A stretch of 64,000 nucleotides of DNA from Psilocybe azurescens (lineage: Eukaryota > Basidiomycota > Agaricomycetes > Agaricales > Agrocybaceae): NCBI GenBank assembly GCA_023853785.1, contig JAJIRX010000718.1, forward strand, positions 115,267 through 179,266, in the 5' to 3' direction. Positions 24,791-37,200 of this stretch are shown here, piece by piece (the stretch's first letter is position 1; every line of letters begins with the position of its first letter). A program made the position numbers and the translations under genes. Under the pieces are notes generated by a model. The model searched no databases, was not told the DNA's origin, and was given only the letters and a program-made list of their open reading frames with translations.

Positions 24791-27145
24791 ATGTCGTCTC
24801 CGCCAGTGGATTCTCATCATCTGAGGCTTTTGCTGGTAAGTCGGCTTTACTTTCTGACGCAGAGGGCAATTCGAGATTGACAACTCCTAGGCATTAGCAG
24901 TTTTGAGATGCAAACCAGTCAATATAACTTGTTTCGGTGAGGCCAAAGACTGTCTGTTCAGGATCCTTTCTATGACCATGTAACGAACGGCTTTGGAACA
25001 TAGCCTATATCCACAGTTTGAGATCATCGTTTCCGGCTGGTCAGTCTCACAACAGCGGCGAAGATGGCAAGGGCAATGAAATGCAATGGAAGGAACATGC
25101 GTCTAAATTGGAGAAGGAGTGTGAGGCATTGAAGCAGACGCTAGAGGCAATGGAAATCCGTATGGGTCTCTGGGACTCTTGCTTTTGTGTTTCTTATTTA
25201 ATTTTTGCCTCTCCCTTTTAGAAACCTTCCTAACTAATAATAAGGCTAATGGTGCACGGGAAGCAACACCACAGACGACGCAGACGCCTAGCAGTGCACC
25301 AACAAATAAGAAGAAAGGAAAAAAGAAGCAGCTAGCAGTGCCGACGCCAGAGGAAACTCTTCGTTCGCCTGACCTGCCTTTAGATTTAAAGACTGTGCTC
25401 GAGAACCTCGAAAGTGGTGAGTCGTTAGCGTCTTTTCGTGAATTTCCTCTAGCTTCATTGTGGTCAATATTTGGAGAAGGCGAAGCTAATAGGAAAACGA
25501 CCAATGGCGCAAGACTGTTTGAAATCCTCGATACTTTCTTTGCCTTGTCAGCACTGCATGGTCGGCTTGCTTTTCCAGAGAAGGCGTTCATATCAGCTAC
25601 TCGTCGTGCCATTGATGCTGTTTCTATCTCTTTGGATTGTACTATCAAGAAGGATATGAGCAATGAACGTATCCAGACGCTAGACACTCTGCTACGCTCT
25701 GTCATCGAGAAATCTCTACCACTGATAGCGGTCGCTTCGCAGGCGTCCTACCAGACTATGGCTTCGGTTTCTGGCAGTGCCGACTGTATAAACCCTTTAG
25801 CTGCATTTCTGAACCAACTATCGACGACGATTCTGGTGCCTATTCTTCATTCGTTTTTCTTACTGTCCGAACGAGTTCTAGCGCATCTTCTACCAGCGAA
25901 AGAGCGCGACGGATCTCGCTCGAAAACTAGCGCCGACACCAAGCGTACGGCCCAGGGAGGCTCAAACCATGTCGATGGGCGTCCGGCGTTATTGGCCTTC
26001 TTTCACAGCGCGCTTGGTGTGGCAAGCACGACGCTATCCTCGTTAGCGCAAGCCCAGTTTGCGTCTACTGCTGGGTCCAAGCAAGCTGCAAGCGCGAGCA
26101 CGAAGACTAGGGAGAAGGCTAGGACTCGGATAGATCTTGCCAAAAATAATCTGGTAGAACTGTCCCTTATGCATCATTCGTTGATGTTGGAGGCGATTCG
26201 GCTTTTAGACCGTATGTTCTTTGAGGACATGCCGAAGACGAAGGCGGATTCTGATGCTCACACTTCACGAAGCAGTCGGGTACTGCGTCTTGTTATCAAA
26301 GATACTGTGTGGTATCTTTGCAGTATCATACATGCTGTCATCAACGCTGAAATCGATGTTGCACGCCTTTTAGAATCAGACGACTTCGGCGCTCGATCTA
26401 CAGAAAATCCACTTTCTGATTCTTCTGGAGACTTGGCTATATCTCGGCTGGGTGTGCTGAAGAAGATGGTCTTGGATAATTTTATGGGACTTGTTACGCT
26501 CCAGGATAAGGCTCTGACTGGGCGTTTGGAGATGACTTCAGATATGCATTCGGCGACTGAACATCGGGACGTATTTGGGGGTGGAAGTGGTGAATGTATT
26601 GATAACAAGTTGCACGGTGCCCCGCTAGATAAGGATCAGATTCAGGGTGGTGCTCCTGGCACTGGCAACATGCAAGACTTTGGATCTAGGATATCGTCAT
26701 CGGGATATCTGGGGAATGATCGAGCATTTGGACGACAGCGAAATGGTGTGGGTAATGCTGCTGGCTCGTGGACAGATACAAGCCCGGTAGCTCGAACACA
26801 CGTCTTGCTCGATGACATGGAACGCAGGATGATTTTACGGGTCGTGGAGAGTTATTTTAACATAAATTGATGCTTTTTCTTTTCCCTTTCGTGTATTCAG
26901 CGAACGCTTCGCAATGTCATATCAAACTTCAGGAAGGTATGTATAATTACTTCGTTCTATGCTGATCTGGTCTTTAAACATTAATGATTTCAGCCATATT
27001 GGGCTTGGAGGCGTCACTTAGGCGGCGCGGCGGCAATGAGATATGTTTCTTGGCAGGTGTCACTTTGGACGTAATTGGTTATAACTTGAGAAAAGCCAAG
27101 ACGATCGCCCGCCAATTACATATATCAAAAGAAAAACGTGGATGA
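24791..27145 (+). CDS. Candidate meiotic double-strand-break protein Mei4/Rec24
   Basis: Exon 1 (ATG 24791, MSSPPVDSHHLRLLL) joins, across an intron with GTAAGT, to ALAVLRCKPVN. Together these give LLLALAVLRCKPVN, close to the N-terminal motif of animal MEI4 (LALALAIIRSKPAD as I recall it). After a further intron comes a short coiled coil (WKEHASKLEKECEALKQTLEA), as in MEI4, where it follows the motif. A large helical exon (25226-26870) contains ARLFEILDTFF and LAFPEKAFISATRRAID, aligning in order with MEI4's central block. The exon does not have to stop at 26868: splicing at about 26852 leads to ASQCHIKLQEAILGLEASL and an open frame to TGA 27143-27145 (FLAGVTLDVIGYNLRKAKTIAR). The join before 25018 is off by one base unless TTT there is TTTT. 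Mei4 works with Rec114 to recruit Spo11 to meiotic axes. The assignment is by memory of motif order, not a search; otherwise this is a conserved hypothetical. Confidence 0.5.
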
Positions 27146-30100
27146 GGCTGGGCGGCGGACAAGCTTAAAGTTAACGGCTTATGTAGGTTAAAGACTTAGA
27201 TTGTCGTTTACACTACATAGTCGGGAGTGCTAAGATCCCTGAATTCGTTATGCATGCAATTTCAACTTTTTGAGAGAGAGGGTGAGGACAGAAAGGCACC
27301 AGAGCAATTCGAGGGTTGAAACTTAGTGTCACTGTGTCACTCGACGGGCCTAAACTCCTCTTGAGCTGTACCATATATGCTTCTGAGTATGGACATATGA
27401 GCGAAGATGCATATTAGATCCAGCTGTTGTCCTGGCAAACTGTGGGTGTCGCCATTTGTTTTCGAGTCTTTGTGGGTTACTGAGTTGATAACTGTTGATA
27501 ATTGGAGAATGTGGGCTTCAATATGCTATCTGCTGGAGCACATTGCGTTGTCGCACTGAGAAAGAAGTACGATAAGGGTTGCCATTGGAGCTTTGGGGTG
27601 GGTGGAAACACCACTTACACGTAGGACCCAATGGCTCGAAAGGTGTTGTAAAGGCCTACAAGGCTACATTACCGTAAGTAGTCTAGCGCCGTCTTTTACA
27701 GCGCCAGTCGGGGATAGCTTGGACAATTCCAATTTCCTCGACCCACAAGGAGACTCCAATATCCGCCAACCTCCGCCAACTTGGTCGATCCTTTTTTTCG
27801 ACGACACGCGTCGGTCCATAGGTACGTAAAACCACATGAAATTGGGGCAATGTCAGTGTGCTTTACAATCTGCTCGCAGTGTGGCTCTTTCCTTGGATGT
27901 ATGATATTGGATAATATTATGTTAGTACAAATTTGCAATTAGGGACCAACTTTTGGGGAGGCGGTGTGCTGGTGTGCATATGTAGTTTGTGGATTTCTGG
28001 AATTCAGGTTAGATGAAATGAAAGAATGTACTGTAGCAAACATTTGTTCCGAGAGGACGTCGAGTGCGGGCACAAGGCTGAACTTTGAGACGACGAGGCT
28101 CAAGCCTCAAGCTAATGAGGACGAGTATGTAAGCAAAAAGCCATCGGGCGGGGGCAAAATGCAGGAAGTGGAATTGGAAATTGGGATAAAATGGGCTCAG
28201 TTTAGCTGAGAGTTGCTGACATGAAGCGCGCGCCCCTCCGGGCGATGTCGCATGCGTCCATCGGCGTCCATTCTCCCCAGCTCAAAGCACAAGCCCGTTG
28301 ATACAGATGCACAGGGACAGGGCGGTGCCGCACAACGCACAGCGGGGAGACTCGGGCAAAGATCGGGCGTGGGGATGGAACGGTATGGAACGGTATGATT
28401 TCTGAGTCTTTGGTGGTCGATGGTTGTGCCGGTAGAGCCGGGCGGTCAGTAAGGCGTATCTTTACTGTGCAGTCACTTATTGGCGGCTTCAATGCAGAAC
28501 CTAAACCTCAATAGAATAGAAACCGAGCGGATTCCGGGACGGAGGGCGTGCAGCATGTACTCGAGTAGAGACTAGTTGGACGGGTGTATGTAAAGAGATG
28601 ACACAAAATGACGCGGTGGCTTGAGTGTGGGTATTTTGCCTGTGGAACGAGGCTCGAAAATCCAGGCTGGAAGGAGCCCTTCTTCCCCTGTGCACTCTGG
28701 TTTTGGTAGTGTATGTGTGGAATAAAAATGCGTACGTGTACCCACAAGTGTCCACTGCAGCGTGAATAGCATCAGAATGGAGCGGGAGCATGGATTGAGG
28801 CCGGGAGGAGAATGGTTTGGGGAGATCGATAATGAACGAGCCGTCGCAGGCGGATAAAATCAAGGCGGATATGTTTTTTTCATTACTTCTTTCTTCCACT
28901 TCTTTTTCATTTGCGGTTTAGTGTGGTTTTTTTCGCAGTGAAGCTGTGCGATCACTGTGATCTTTTGCCGGATTTACTAAATTTACGGCGTGCGCGCGTT
29001 GTGGATGACATGAAATTTGTTACACTATTAGTATTTAGTGGACATGCGCTGGGTCTTCGAAGCGCGTTGCCGGCAGCATGTTCGATGATCCAGGCAATAG
29101 GGATGGAATGCGTTGAGAATAGACTGGCGAATGATGACAGGTGCATTTGCAAGGGCGGGCACGATGTGAGTTTGCTCTTGAATATACTTATGGTTGCGTT
29201 GCATGATGGATTATCACGGTTCAATTTAGAGTAACGTAGTGATGTATGTACCTCAGTTACTGGACTGCGTCATACCATATGCTGAAGCTATCTCCATGCC
29301 CCTCGTCTCCGTGCATGGCCTAGGAGATAGATAAGTACACGTAGAACGCAGCAAAGGGTGACATGGACATTGCTGCATGCCTGAGGAAAAAAAGAAAGAG
29401 GAGATTGCTAAAAAGGAAGGGACGATTTTTACTCTTAGGCCTTTAGGATATATACCAAGGCACGACGTTCTCAGAGCTCTCTGTTTGCCCACGCCAAAGG
29501 GTGCGGGGATGCGCAGTGGATTCGGATTTGGGCCAGTTTCGGTATGCACGATGCCGTATAAGCAGACAAACAGGGACGTATCGTCCGGTGATGGGATCCA
29601 AGTTGGTTTAGCGCTTTCTATGTACGTTATTAGTATCTGATTTCCGAGAAGGTGTTCAGGGATTGCCGTCGGTGGGGGTGTGGATGTTTGGTTAGTTGAT
29701 ACCAGGACAACGACCCTTAATATGTTAGCACGTATTTGGACGATGGCCGGCAATAGAATTGGGGGCGTTAATGTCGAGTAGTTATGCTCCGCTGGGGTGG
29801 CCATGCCGCCATACGGTCCAAGCTCGCTTCGGGTATCGGAACGAGTTGGAAGCACACGGTAGAGGCTTAGGTTTTGGTTGGGGTGGGCGTTGGCTGAATT
29901 ATATGAACGGACTAGAAGATAACGAGGGCATTGTGATTACTTTGGCAAGACGTCTTAATTACATTAGAGTGGTGGATAAGTTGTAGACTAAAAAAGACGT
30001 GTGTATCTATCTCTGAAGGCTGGCGGTAATTACATGGTGGTGAGAGGGTTGAGTGGGTGGACGACGTGGGCGTTAAGCTTAGGTGCTGTACCTGGCTGAT

Positions 30101-30526
30101 TAAGGCGGTTACAACAGTGGCGCACACGTGATGTTTATTAATGGGTGATGTGGGATTTGTATTGGCTATTTGGCAGAGGCGCAGTGTGATTGGAGGAGGA
30201 GAGGACTCGGGGAGGATGTCGGGCTTGGATATTGCGGATGCAATGTACAGGAAAAAGGTTGAGGTGGAAATGAGAAGATATGAAATAGACAAAAGACGGA
30301 GGTGGCAAGTATATCTACGGGAGAGTGAACGCAAAGCAGAGACAGGCTGTTCGTGATTGAGGAATTTACCCGGATTTACAGATAAAGAAATAATATTTGT
30401 CCGCGGCGTGAAAATATCGGAGAGTGTGACATGTGTGACATGTGACAGGGAGATGCCGCTGATTCTTCCGATGAAACATCGATCTGGGATAGATCTGAGA
30501 TGGGCCAGGAAAGGAAATGAGGTGAT
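27146..30526. other. Long interval without a convincing gene (3.4 kb)
   Basis: Neither strand shows a family I recognise or a frame with sensible splice joins. Minus-strand open frames of 132, 200 and 258 codons (28501-28899, 29253-29855, 29912-30688) have residue composition unlike protein. CpG-containing blocks near 28225-28460, a direct repeat GGAACGGTAT x2 at about 28378-28397 and tandem TGTGACATG units at 30425-30447 suggest regulatory DNA for the FYVE gene. An unannotated long RNA remains possible. Confidence 0.4.
30425..30447. repeat. Tandem TGTGACATG units upstream of FYVE gene
   Basis: Two adjacent perfect 9-bp TGTGACATG units are followed by an overlapping TGTGACA. They lie about 80 bp before the first possible start of the FYVE gene. 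A clustered factor-binding site is a reasonable guess from position and repetition. Confidence 0.4.
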
Positions 30527-31692
30527 ATGGTACTTAACCAACCATGGACTCTCGCCTGTTTTCCCAATCTCACCATGCGTCCCTCCGACCTCCCTGCCCT
30601 CGACCAGAGCAACGACTCCGCCTCTTCCTCTTCCTCCAGTCTCCTCGATGTGCAAATACACTCCCCAGTAGACCGCCCGAATGAGCACTTGGCTGTGCTA
30701 CTTTCAAAGCATCTCTGGAAGGTATGTCGTCTGCAGTTTCAGATATCGCCTCTGCTCATTTTATCTTTTAGCCCGATTCCTCTTCTTCTACCTGCGACAA
30801 CTTTTACTGTCGCGTTCCCTTTTCGCTCTTTGAGCGCAAACATGTACGCCACCCCCGCTGCTCGCTAGTCAAGCCCCATACTTACTATCTATCTCTGTAG
30901 CATTGTCGCAAGTGCGGTGGCATCTTTTGTGGCGCGTGCACTTCCCGCACAACTCCTCTTCTCGATACCTCCAATCTCTCTTTCCTCCAACCACCCCGCA
31001 ATGTTCCCCTTTCCGCTTTCGAGTCCCCACTTTCCCCCATACTCGATTCGCGCGTGCGACGACTGCTGGGACCAGATCCACGGCTGTCCTACCACTCCTC
31101 ATACCCCGGAGGTGACGCGTCCTTCTTTCAAGCGCGCACTCTCCAATCCCATGTCCATGCTCGTTTTCCCCGTTCTCCCATTTCGCCTTCAAGTTCTTCC
31201 GCCACTGATTCCGCCACTTCCGTCTCTCCTCCCGATGGCTTTGTCGCTCCATCGTTCAAGCGGAGAACCACCCACTCTCTCCAACAGACTCCAAGCAGCT
31301 CTAGCCTCAATACCCAGTCTTCATCCAACAGCGCCCCCAATCGCTCTTCAAGACGCGTCTCCTGCAGAGCCTCTCAGCAGCCTTTGCCTCAAGATCTCGA
31401 GCGCTCGTACGGCGAGTTGGACGCGTATCCTCTCCGTCGCTCTAGCACTCTTTGCAAGGCGTCTGGTGGTGGTCGCTGGGAGCCCAAGCAGAGCCCCGTC
31501 CTTGCCGGCTATCGCATACCCGTTCCTGGTGGCAAGGCTCCCTACGAAATTCAGATGGAGCAGGAAGAGCAACTCGAACGTCAACGCAGGCAGAATCCTA
31601 TCGTCAGGGATGGAGCCTTCCAATATCGTTTTTCCAGAGATCCCGAGCCGATCGTCCTCTCTCGGAGTCCATTCAACCTGTCTACCTTTTAA
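30527..31692 (+). CDS. FYVE zinc-finger protein
   Basis: FYVE fingers bind phosphatidylinositol 3-phosphate on endosomes and vacuoles. Splicing across two short introns (about 30721-30770 and 30843-30899) joins RPNEHLAVLLSKHLWK, CDNFYCRVPFSLFERKH and HCRKCGGIFCGACTSR, which supplies the R-HHCRxCG core. The last cysteine pair, ACDDCWDQIHG, is present at about 31045-31080 but in the next frame, so a two-base loss or one-base gain occurs there (GTGCGACGAC). A second frame change near 31150 returns to a Ser-rich linker and a conserved tail (GYRIPVPGGKAPYEIQMEQE, RDGAFQYRF). Two in-frame ATGs are possible (30527 and 30575), both in good context. The frame breaks are probably errors, as in the neighbours. 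Confidence 0.8.
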
Positions 31693-32443
31693 TGCATGGC
31701 GTCAATTCCAAAAGTAGTATTTCCTTTCCGTGTCATCTTCCATGCATCCCTCTACCGCCCTCATTCAACACCTCCGCCTAACCCTTCTCTATCGTCGTCT
31801 GCTTGTTGTCAACTGCATATCGTTATTACTGTATATTGCTTGCCTTTCTGCCCGATCCTGCACCCCAATTGTAACCATATCCATGCATCTCCTACATTCT
31901 TTCCCTGGCTGGCCCCCGCCGTACTTTTTCTCTCTCCCCTTTCCTTTCTTGTCTTGTTTTGCATATACCATCTATACATGCGTTACCCATTCCGCCCTTT
32001 ATATCTCCCATAATGGGATTTTTTATTGTGTGCACATTATGCCTACTATATTTTACGGCGCGCTCTGTTTCCGCCGCTAGCGCTGCTACTGCTACTGCTA
32101 CTGCTACTCTTCTAGTTGTTTCTTGTCTTTTTACTTGGGTGTAGTTCGACTTGTTGTTTATAGTTTGCCATACTATAATTATTTACCTGCTTACCTTACG
32201 CTTAGTACTGTTGTCATTTTTGGCCTTGTTCAATAGACGTTTACAACCTTGACTTGACTTGTTGAATGAACTGAACGAGTGAAATGGAAGCACAATACCT
32301 TCAGACTCGAAAGAATTCGCACTTGTCGAAATGAGCAAGTCAAACATGTGGCTGTGCTTGAAAGTGAATTGTCAATTAGAGCCAAACAAAGTCGCGTCCA
32401 AAAAATATACGCGGTGACTGTCGGGTCACTCATCCTGACCATT
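31693..32443. other. Intergenic with (CTGCTA)n microsatellite
   Basis: The interval is pyrimidine-rich downstream of the FYVE gene and includes about four CTGCTA/ACTGCT hexamer units at about 32082-32110. The region from 32279 is open in frame with the mL38 start but lacks a presequence-like character, so I treat it as 5' flank. No other gene is seen. Confidence 0.45.
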
Positions 32444-34203
32444 ATGTTTGCCCTGCGCAGGCTGCCCTCTGTTGCCCCAAGGTCCTCTATTGTACAGGCT
32501 ATCAGGGGAAATGCCGGTCTGACCACTGGGGCCACGAGTGCCTCTGAATCTGCGCCACCTCCTTCTGCATCCACCTCGACTACTACGGGACGCACAACGC
32601 TAGGGAGGAGAAGGAAGCTTACTGCTGATAAAGAGCGTAAATGGAATCGTGCACTGCCAAAGCATGTGGTTCCTGCCTATGATCTTGCGCTTAGCGTGTT
32701 GGAGGAGGACAGCAAGACTTTGAAGAAAGAGTTGAAGGAACACCGGACGAGGATTGAAGAGAAGGCGGCGGAGTATACGGCGCTGGAGGGCAAATTGGCT
32801 GGAGCGGTTGGGGAGGCGAGGGGTGCTATTGAGGAGGAGATGAGGGCGGTGAATGAGGAGCTGGAGAGGATGGTCGAGAAGGCGAATATTATTGAGGTGC
32901 AGAGCGAGATTAACCTTCCACAGGTCCGGTGGGCAGTTAATAATGCCATGGGTGTGTTTTTTTTTTGTGGTTGGGTTTGCTTTTGGTGTGTACGAGGACT
33001 GACTTTCATGTATAGCGGATATGAGCAAACTGTCGCATAGGTATTTGTTGGAGCAAAAATGGCGAAAGGATGGTGACCTTGATTTGTTGGTGCGTTTACT
33101 ATCTTGAACGAACTGGTCCTTTTTCCCTTACAGTTTTGGTTTGTTTTAAGATGGAGCGTATCTATCAAATGAATGTCGTGCCGGATGTTCTGCCCATACT
33201 CCAGCCCACAGTGGATTTTACACGTTGTGACCAAAACGCGACCGACTGAATACCTCAAGTTTGGCAAAGTACAGACAAATGTCGTCCCTGGTGTATTTTT
33301 GAGACCAAAGCAGGTCAATATTGGTATTGCCGTCTATTAAATTAAAACAACTGATTGATATCTAGACACTTACTCCGCCCAAACTATATGCGACCGTGTT
33401 CCACACGGACGTGCGTCTCTATACTATGCTTCTCGTTGACCCCGGTATGTGTCATAGATCTATATTGCACGCGTGCATCCAGCTAATGATATGCCCTTTC
33501 ATTTCCAGATGTGCCCAATCCCGAAACAGGAAGTTATACCACCTTTCTGCATTGGATGAAGTAAGGAGCCGTTTAAATGCAATGTGGCGCCGTTTTTGTT
33601 GTTTTTCTTTTTTACTAAGCGTTGTTTAATTTTAGGCCCAATGTTCCCCTCTCGGCTACATCTCCTTCATCCATTCCCCATCTGAATGATCACACTACGT
33701 ATATCCCACCACATCCTCAGCGCGGCAGTCCATATCACCGATACGTCTGTCTCCTCTTGCAACAACCTCCTTTAGTAGAATCGGGCTATGCGCTCGCTGC
33801 CTCCGCGAGAGCAGGGACTGAGAAGCCCACCTCTGTTAGCCTTGATATTCCTGTTGTGAGAAAGGACGAGAGGCTCGGATTTGATGTCAGAGAGTTTGCT
33901 GCAAGGTGGAATTTGGACGGTGCTCAAGGTGGAGGAGCGCATATGTGGCGCGAGATCTGGGATGAAGATGTTTCGATGATTTACAAAGATATCCTCAGTG
34001 AGTTTCTTTCTATTTTGCGCTCTCTATTTCTCGTGTGCCGTGCTGGCAAAAAGAATTGTGAAATGGGTCTCCTAACTGTCTCGCTACCTTTTTTCTCCCC
34101 CACCCCGCTTTTGTTTTTAGACGAGAACGAGCCTCATTATGGTCAACCACCCAAGGCGGACCCTTATGCGCAGATTAAGCAGGAGAAAAAGTATCATTTG
34201 TAG
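32444..34203 (+). CDS. MRPL35: Mitochondrial ribosomal protein mL38 (yeast MRPL35), PEBP-like
   Basis: mL38 is a large-subunit mitoribosome protein with a phosphatidylethanolamine-binding-protein fold. The ATG at 32444 opens an Arg-rich presequence (MFALRRLPSVAPRSSIVQAI), then a long charged helical arm (EEKAAEYTALEGKLAGAVGE) and HRYLLEQKWRKDGDLDLL. Exon joins give MERIYQMNVVPDVLPILQP, then PKQTLTPPKLYATVFHTDV, YTMLLVDPDVPNPETGSYTT, FLHWM and YIPPHPQRGSPYHRYV (the PEBP core), ending LNENEPHYGQPPKADPYAQ. A frame break lies in TTTT 33216-33219 (one extra T); after correction LHVVTKTRPTEYLKFGKVQ follows. It has at least five introns and ends with TAG 34201-34203. Confidence 0.9.
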
Positions 34204-37200
34204 GGTGGTTCCCCGGACCCCAGTGGTGTTTTTAGACTTTGGGGTACATTGCTAATCTACTCGTGCTAATTGAGAGGAACGACCTCTCTTCTTTTCATTC
34301 ACTTTGGGATGGAGGTTTTGCCCTTGCCTTTCACTTCTTGGATAGGGACAAGCCCCCTCGTCAAATTCTCACCGCCGCTCCTTTGTCGTGATTCGTTTGC
34401 GCCTTTCGCATCTATCTCTTTTTTGACGTGAATTTGAATTCCTTTCATCCAATAGAACTTACCCCGGCCGGCACAATGAATGTTGGTTCTTCTCACTTCG
34501 CGGTTCCACGCTCTCATTCGCTGATGACTTTAAGTCTTGGGTGCGTATGTAATTGCGCCTTGCTTCTTTTCTCTGCCTCGTTTCTCGGAGGTTGTTGTTT
34601 CGCTGGCTTCTACGGACCGTTTTCTAGATTTTGCCTTCTCTTCTTTCTCTATGCCTCGCCTCGCCTCTGATGATGGGTTTGATTGTGATTGTGATTATGA
34701 TGTGGTTGGAATCTGATAATTGATTACAACTGACAAAATCGGAGCCGCCCACAAGCTTGTTGATTATAACTTGCCGATTCCCTTCGCGCTGAGGCTAATC
34801 TTAGGCCTCTGTGTTGGTGCTGTCGACCTTGCCTCGTTTTTTCTCGCTGGGTGTCTGTTTCGTCATGCTGAGCGCATGCGCATATGCATATGATTGTTCG
34901 GTGCTGAAGATGGGGTCGATAGATGGGCGAGTCTCTGGGTTTGAAGCGTCGGTCTCTTTTGCCAGGGGGCCATTGGGAGGCTATCCCTGGATTTTTTAAT
35001 CTCTGACTGTTTGTTAACATATTTGAGGAACCGGGTTTTTTTCGTTTACGGGTTTCGAAATGAGCCCATGGGGGTTGAACCACTCGGTGGGGACATGAAA
35101 GCTGAATGCGACTTCGGTAGAGCATTTGGAATTGGAACGCTCCCACCCGTAAATGATTCATTGATTCGTTTATGAACACTGACAGACAAGATAAGTCATA
35201 TAAACGGAATGGGTACTTTGTTGTTTTTGGGTGATTTCGTGACTTTGGTCGAGAATCAAGAATCTCCTCGGAGGACGGGATGCGGTTCAGCTGTTGATAT
35301 ATTTTGGGCGGGCGAGTGACCCTGCACTGCTTATCTCGTGTTTAGGCGTGGGTAGGAGAGTGCTTTATCAAGGTGAGCTGTGACAGCAGGCGGCTTGGTA
35401 TGTGGCGCTGGGGGAATGCGCTAAATAGGGACACGTCGGAGGGATGGCCCCTGTGCGCCTATCTGTTGTGGCTGATCATGACTTGACAGCAGCGTATACG
35501 CGTCACTTCGCGGGGCTCTAACACCAACGGTGATAAGTTGCGTTCCACGCCTGTCCGATGGGTTCGACAGCGTGCAGCATTTTTGTAATTGTACTTTGCT
35601 GCCCTTTTCTTGCTCGATTGTTTTGCTTGATGTGCATTTTTAATTTGACTATGATGTGATGTACTTTATTTATTTTTTTAGCGCGAGTTGCTACATAACT
35701 GAGATATGTTCTATGTTCGTCGCTTTTCCATTGATAAGTTTTACCTGGGGACGCATAAGTGTTACGCAAGCATTTAAATTGCAGTGGATTGCAGTTCGGT
35801 TTCCTATGCGTAAACTCTTTATCCAGGAAAGGCGTTTCGTTACTTATGGAAAGTTGTAACTTATGGAGGATGCGAGGTGCTCCAGGGTGCTCCTCTGTTC
35901 TCATGTTCCGTCGGTCATGCTGGGCCACGTTTTTCAGGGATCTTTGCCGTGCGGGCATAGCACATCCACTAGCATATGTTATGTTCATATCAGCGGTCCG
36001 ACTCGGTGATAAACTTGTGCTACGTATGAGCTCGGGCAGTGGTAGAAGATCCGTTCAGTGTTCACCTGATTGTTAATTTCACGAGAGAAATGGTGTTCTT
36101 GGAGGCGAAAAATCTAATGGAATGTTGGGCTATGCTGGGTTGGGAATGCAGTGGTGTGGATTGGAAGACGGAAGGCTTGTGCTCTCGGTGCCGAGGCGTC
36201 GCTTGTAGCAGTAAATAGTAAAGCGCAGATGGGCTTTTTCTTTATTTTTGGAATAAACCCCGAGCGTCACGGGCATGGGTTTGGTTGTGCAGTTGGTCTG
36301 TTGACGGTTGCTGGCGATGCCATGTGCGATGGTTATGTGTGAGTGCGTGGCGGCGTAATTTTCCCTCGGGCGCAGTGCCTCGCAGTGCGCGTGGTTGCCA
36401 CTGGGTTTGAACGACTAATTGCTTGGGTCGCAGCCCTCCAGAACGATCTGTGATGTTCAGTGATGGTGAGAAGTGTTTTTCTTGCTGCTTTGCGAGCGTG
36501 ATATTATCATTTTTTTCACAGCGGCAAGTGTTATTTGTGCTGTGGCTTTTAATCGTACCTTTTGGACGCAGAAACTTCGGTACTGTTTATAGGCAAGGGA
36601 AAGGTTGAAACAGAAGGATGCAGAGATAGGGGCTTAGACTGTGATGACCATGGAATCTATAGCGAGGTGGGTGGGTCAACCGGTCACTGGGCAAGCTGCG
36701 AACGGAATTATTGAAAAGGTTGCGAAGAGGAGGTTGCTGGGTCGGCAAAAGCGGGTTGGATCCGTGCACGCTTGGGTTCCATACTGGCATGGAATTGTTC
36801 CATGTACCAACTTGACCATGAACCATCAGATTACTGAGTGTTCATTTTTGGCTCCGGGGCTCTGAGTTGATGCATTTTTGCTGGCACATGGGGTGGTGAT
36901 ATCCGGACTTAATGCTCGCTTGCTGCGGCATTCTGCCTCGAGACACATGTTGATCATCTCGTATTCAATATGATTATACCTACCTCGATGGGACATCGGC
37001 CCCTAATCGATGCGGGTGTAGAGCAGTGTAACTTGCATTATTTCCAACTGATAAACGGTAATAAAGTCACAGAACGCCGTGCCAAATGAAGGGCCAAGAC
37101 GACAAGGTTTGTGGTGAATTATGTAGATGGACAGTTTCAGTCATTTACCGGCTATTTGCTTGAAATCCAGGAAATGGGGCGAAAGATATAGATCGTTCGT

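Noticed and set aside
29253..29855. 200-codon minus-strand open frame
   Set aside because: Residues are Pro/Thr/Leu/Ser-rich without domain features and there is no supporting splice or promoter context. It is treated as a chance frame in the 27.1-30.5 kb interval.
29912..30688. 258-codon minus-strand open frame over the FYVE gene's 5' region
   Set aside because: It overlaps the FYVE start in antisense, has a composition unlike protein, and shows no known motif or homologous pattern.
35060..35160. GGTTCAACCCC (minus strand), a possible tRNA B-box
   Set aside because: There is no A-box or cloverleaf at the correct distance on that strand.
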